From an uncultured Selenomonadales bacterium (GTDB taxonomy: Bacteria > Bacillota > Clostridia > Christensenellales > QALW01), in contig CAJKLB010000038.1 of the NCBI GenBank assembly GCA_905200615.1, positions 1-24,440 of the forward strand: a stretch of 24,440 bases of DNA. The letters are read 5' to 3'. The notes beneath the pieces were generated by a model that searched no databases, had not been told where the DNA came from, and saw nothing but the letters and a program-made list of their open reading frames with translations. Shown here one piece after another: positions 22,335 through 24,440 of the stretch. A program made the translations under genes and the position numbers. Every line of letters starts with the position of its first letter. Positions within the stretch are counted from its first letter, which is position 1.

Positions 22335-22926
22335 GCCAATAACGGTGCTTGTGCTTACCGCCGGGATAACGGTTTCGGCCGCGGCGCTCCTTCATGCCTC
22401 GGGGCAAAAAGCGACGGAGGAAACTGATAATAAAGAAACAAAGATCCCGGTATATACCGCCGAAATAAGAGACGAAGAAAAAGAAAAAAAAGAGCAGACG
22501 CCGGCAAGCGCGGAGATCGATTCGCCGTGGAGTCCGGAATCCGGGGAAAACAAAACGCCCCCTCCCTGCGGTGTTTCCGATGACGCGGATAAACTCTTTC
22601 TGTTTGTTCGCTTTCAGGTGCTGGAAAGCTCGGCTGAAGGGTGCCGTATTGAAATTGAAAATCACAGCGGCCGTCATACCCTTACCACGAGCCTTGCGTT
22701 CCGTTTAGAGGGGAAAAGAAACGGTGAATATGTTCCGATAAGCTATCATACCGCCCCTTGCTGGCCGGATATCGCCTATATAGCAGAACCGGGCGATACT
22801 GTGAAATTGGATTTTGATTGGAGCGCGTCCTACGGCAGCCTCCCGCCGGGAGAATACCGCATTGAACTGCAATACTTTTCCCAAAATTCAGCTTTTACCG
22901 AAAAAGTACTGTTTACCGTAAAATAA
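22312..22926 (+). CDS. Anchored protein with Ig-like domain
   Basis: A 204-residue protein with an N-terminal hydrophobic helix (residues 8-29, signal or anchor) and a charged, flexible linker (35-85). A C-terminal beta-rich domain follows (95-204), with LFVRFQVLESSAEGCRIEIEN, ISYHTAPCWPDIAYIAEPGD and LPPGEYRIELQYF. This matches the Ig-like domain found in many Firmicute surface proteins. AAGGAGG precedes the ATG and the gene overlaps the vWA gene by 23 bp, so the product is coupled to it. Two Cys (at about 107 and 145) could form a disulfide. It may be a partner or cofactor of the vWA protein, but its function is unknown. Confidence 0.65.
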   Translation: MRIRKWIKPITVLVLTAGITVSAAALLHASGQKATEETDNKETKIPVYTAEIRDEEKEKKEQTPASAEIDSPWSPESGENKTPPPCGVSDDADKLFLFVRFQVLESSAEGCRIEIENHSGRHTLTTSLAFRLEGKRNGEYVPISYHTAPCWPDIAYIAEPGDTVKLDFDWSASYGSLPPGEYRIELQYFSQNSAFTEKVLFTVK

Positions 22927-22997
22927 ACAACAGCGATTGTTTTGGGTAAAAAGTTTCTTCCCGGTATAGAATCAACTTCTTTCGGCTGTTAAAAATA

Positions 22998-23027
22998 CCG
23001 CCGAGTCTGTTCAAAAAGACTCGGCGG
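22998..23027. terminator. Bidirectional terminator between the ECF operon and the DUF2680-like gene
   Basis: CCGCCGAGTCT (22998-23008) pairs with AGACTCGGCGG (23017-23027), loop 8 nt. TTGTTTTT follows on the plus strand and TATTTTT on the minus strand, so it can stop transcripts from both converging units. Confidence 0.88.
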
Positions 23028-23034
23028 CTTGTTT

Positions 23035-23364
23035 TTATCGGGCTTCCTTTTTAGGTAAAAATCCTTCCGATTTCACCTTTTCCAATCGCTCCGTCAGCTT
23101 TTCCAAAATCTTTTGGGCTTTCTCCTGCGGCATCACACCGTATTCTGCTGCTTTTTCAATGAATTTTCGTTCGGCTTGCGTCTTTTCCTCAAAAATAGTT
23201 AAAAGTTCATTCTTCTGGTCTTGGGTCAAATTTTGCCATCCCTGTTCGGCGGGTGCTTCCGCGGGCACATAGGCGGGCGTGGCAGAGGAGGTAATCATCA
23301 GGCCGATACAGGCAAAAGCCAAAAGTGCGCAGGTAAGCGCGATATATAAACGGTTGTTTACCAT
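23035..23364 (-). CDS. Anchored DUF2680/YckD-like small protein
   Basis: A 109-residue protein with a transmembrane or signal helix at residues 5-25 and an Ala/Pro/Glu linker. The helical C-terminal segment LTQDQKNELLTIFEEKTQAE...FIEKAAEYGVMPQEKAQKIL resembles DUF2680 (YckD-like) secreted proteins of unknown role. ATG 23364 has GAAAGGA eight bases upstream; the in-frame ATG at 23373 overlaps it and is less likely. It converges on the ECF operon across a shared terminator. Confidence 0.6.
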   Translation of the reverse strand: MVNNRLYIALTCALLAFACIGLMITSSATPAYVPAEAPAEQGWQNLTQDQKNELLTIFEEKTQAERKFIEKAAEYGVMPQEKAQKILEKLTERLEKVKSEGFLPKKEAR

Positions 23365-24385
23365 AAAAAACATCCTTTCATTTTATTTTCCTTTTTTATT
23401 TTTCCCTTAAAGAATAAAAGTATAAAATGAAAATTTTGTATTTTTACAACATGATATTTCCTGTGCCTGTCAAAAAAGTCGATACACTTTCTATCGGGAA
23501 TGTCATCGGCTCGAAAAGCAAAGGAATGGGGACTGTATTCTATCCGGCCGATACCGCTCAACGCTTTTTCCAAGCACTGAATAAAACCTTGCCTATGAGA
23601 TATTTCCCAATAAAAAAATTGCGGCGTAAGAGGACAAAAGCAACAGTTTTTTATTTGCGAATTTCCTCTTTATGAAAACGCGGCTTTTTTATATCGCGGC
23701 GGATAGAATTGTAGATAATTGCTCTCCTATATTTCCCATTATGGTGAATTCAGCAAAACCGCTCTCGGCTCCAGACATTTTTCATATTTTCTAACATCGG
23801 ATTGGATACAAACAATAAACGGGATCAACGGAAAACGCATAGTTTTTCTCAAACTGTGGATAAACCTAAAATTTGTTTTTTTGCGGCGTTTTTCTACATT
23901 TTTCCGGTGACAGGCGCTTCGGAAGAACTCCATAAGTAAAAAACTCTTAATAAGCGATTTTTCAAGGGTCCAGGAGATGTTTTAGCAAGGATAAATGCAG
24001 CCCGAAAATCAACGATTTTTAAGCCGGCGGCCGCCGTTTGACTTTGTCGACACTCTCCGTAAAACGCATGGTTTTCCTTTTCATTCGGAAATATGGGGTG
24101 AAAATTTGGTTTTTTTATTTTTGCTCACATAGAAAAACTGAAAATATTTTTTCTAATAACCTTTGCTTTTTTAACGGTATCCCATTATTGCGGTCTTTCA
24201 AAAACCTGCTCGCCAATAACAATAAGGATAAAAACAAAATTTTTCATGTTCCTCCCGCGCTCTTTGCGATAAAATTCCGCCTCTTCGGAGGGCGAATCCG
24301 TCAGCGACTTTTTCGGCGGGCTGACCTCTCGGATTCCCCGCTCCTTTTTATTTTTATCCTTTCATTAAAAAACAAAGGACACCTT
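23365..24385. other. Gene-poor kilobase with weak repeats
   Basis: No convincing gene is seen. The first part is AT-rich upstream sequence of the DUF2680-like gene with only a weak leftward promoter (TTGTAA-18-TATACT). Two similar AT-rich units occur at 23832-23882 and 24061-24115, each AAAACGCAT, about 30 bp, then AAAATTTG and a T-run. A GC-rich structured island lies at 24224-24361. Confidence 0.5.
24224..24361. repeat. Structured island with nested inverted repeats
   Basis: The outer arms AAGGATAAAAA (24224-24234) and TTTTTATCCTT (24351-24361) enclose two further structures. These are CCTC-TTCG-GAGG (24280-24291), and GAATCCG + TCAGC pairing with GCTGA + CGGATTC (24294-24336). It could be a small structured RNA or a miniature mobile repeat. 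No family recognised. Confidence 0.4.
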
Positions 24386-24439
24386 TGTAGGTTTGTCAAT
24401 GATGTGTTACAGATTGGGGAAAGAAAAAAGAATATCATT
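24386..24439. repeat. Terminal inverted repeat, right copy (54 bp)
   Basis: Exact reverse complement of 1-54. Similarity stops at 24385, where the sequence differs from the base next to the left copy, so the repeat edge is defined on both sides. The outward-running sequence is the same at both borders, as expected for two oppositely oriented copies of one element. Confidence 0.9.
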
Positions 24440-24440
24440 A

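Noticed and set aside
23427..23675. Plus-strand 82-codon frame in the gene-poor stretch
   Set aside because: No ribosome site and no recognisable protein; composition follows the local AT-rich background.
24185..24247. 20-residue hydrophobic peptide frame (MKNFVFILIVIGEQ...) with a GGGAGG upstream
   Set aside because: Ribosome site is only about 3 nt from the ATG, no homologue is recognised, and the region looks like a structured repeat; could be chance.

Overview
The window looks like the chromosome of a clostridial (Bacillota, class Clostridia) bacterium. The evidence is a meso-diaminopimelate dehydrogenase, an rbgA-rnhB-yraN-comM cluster, a clostridial-style ECF sigma operon, AGGAGG-type ribosome binding sites and TTGACA/TATAAT promoters. 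The genus cannot be fixed from sequence reading alone.

Positions 1 to about 4,737 are the end of an integrated mobile element. From the inner edge outward they hold a truncated MobV-type relaxase start with an oriT-like hairpin, an XRE-family regulator bracketed by an inverted 42-bp repeat and hairpins, a MobC-like accessory protein, a tyrosine integrase, an excisionase and a divergent XRE repressor. The int/xis and repressor promoters face away from each other and both are near consensus. The element abuts the 3' end of guaA, a common island target. The outermost 54 bp of the window are the same sequence in opposite orientation at both ends, probably copies of an insertion-sequence end or another repeat where assembly stopped.

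Positions 4,738 to 9,641 hold leftward single-gene or two-gene units. They are guaA (with a shortened glutaminase domain that has lost its catalytic Cys), an FkbM-type methyltransferase, and a CofE-like (F420-0:glutamate ligase family) gene followed by ddh.

Positions 9,677 to 20,294 are one tightly packed leftward operon: rbgA, rnhB, yraN, a 1,608-residue protein with two glycosyltransferase-C modules, a membrane-anchored phosphodiester glycosidase, comM, mntP and an SGNH-type hydrolase. The two cell-envelope glycan genes sit inside an otherwise ordinary housekeeping cluster.

Positions 20,466 to 23,027 are a rightward three-gene operon: an ECF sigma factor, a membrane-anchored von Willebrand A (vWA) protein with an anti-sigma-like cytoplasmic tail, and an anchored Ig-like protein. 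An ECF-type promoter (TGAAAC-17-CGTT) lies directly upstream, which suggests autoregulation. This is the best candidate for a little-described system here: an envelope-sensing or adhesion module. A bidirectional terminator separates it from a leftward DUF2680-like gene. The last kilobase (23,365 to 24,385) has no convincing gene but contains weak repeats and a GC-rich structured island next to the terminal repeat.
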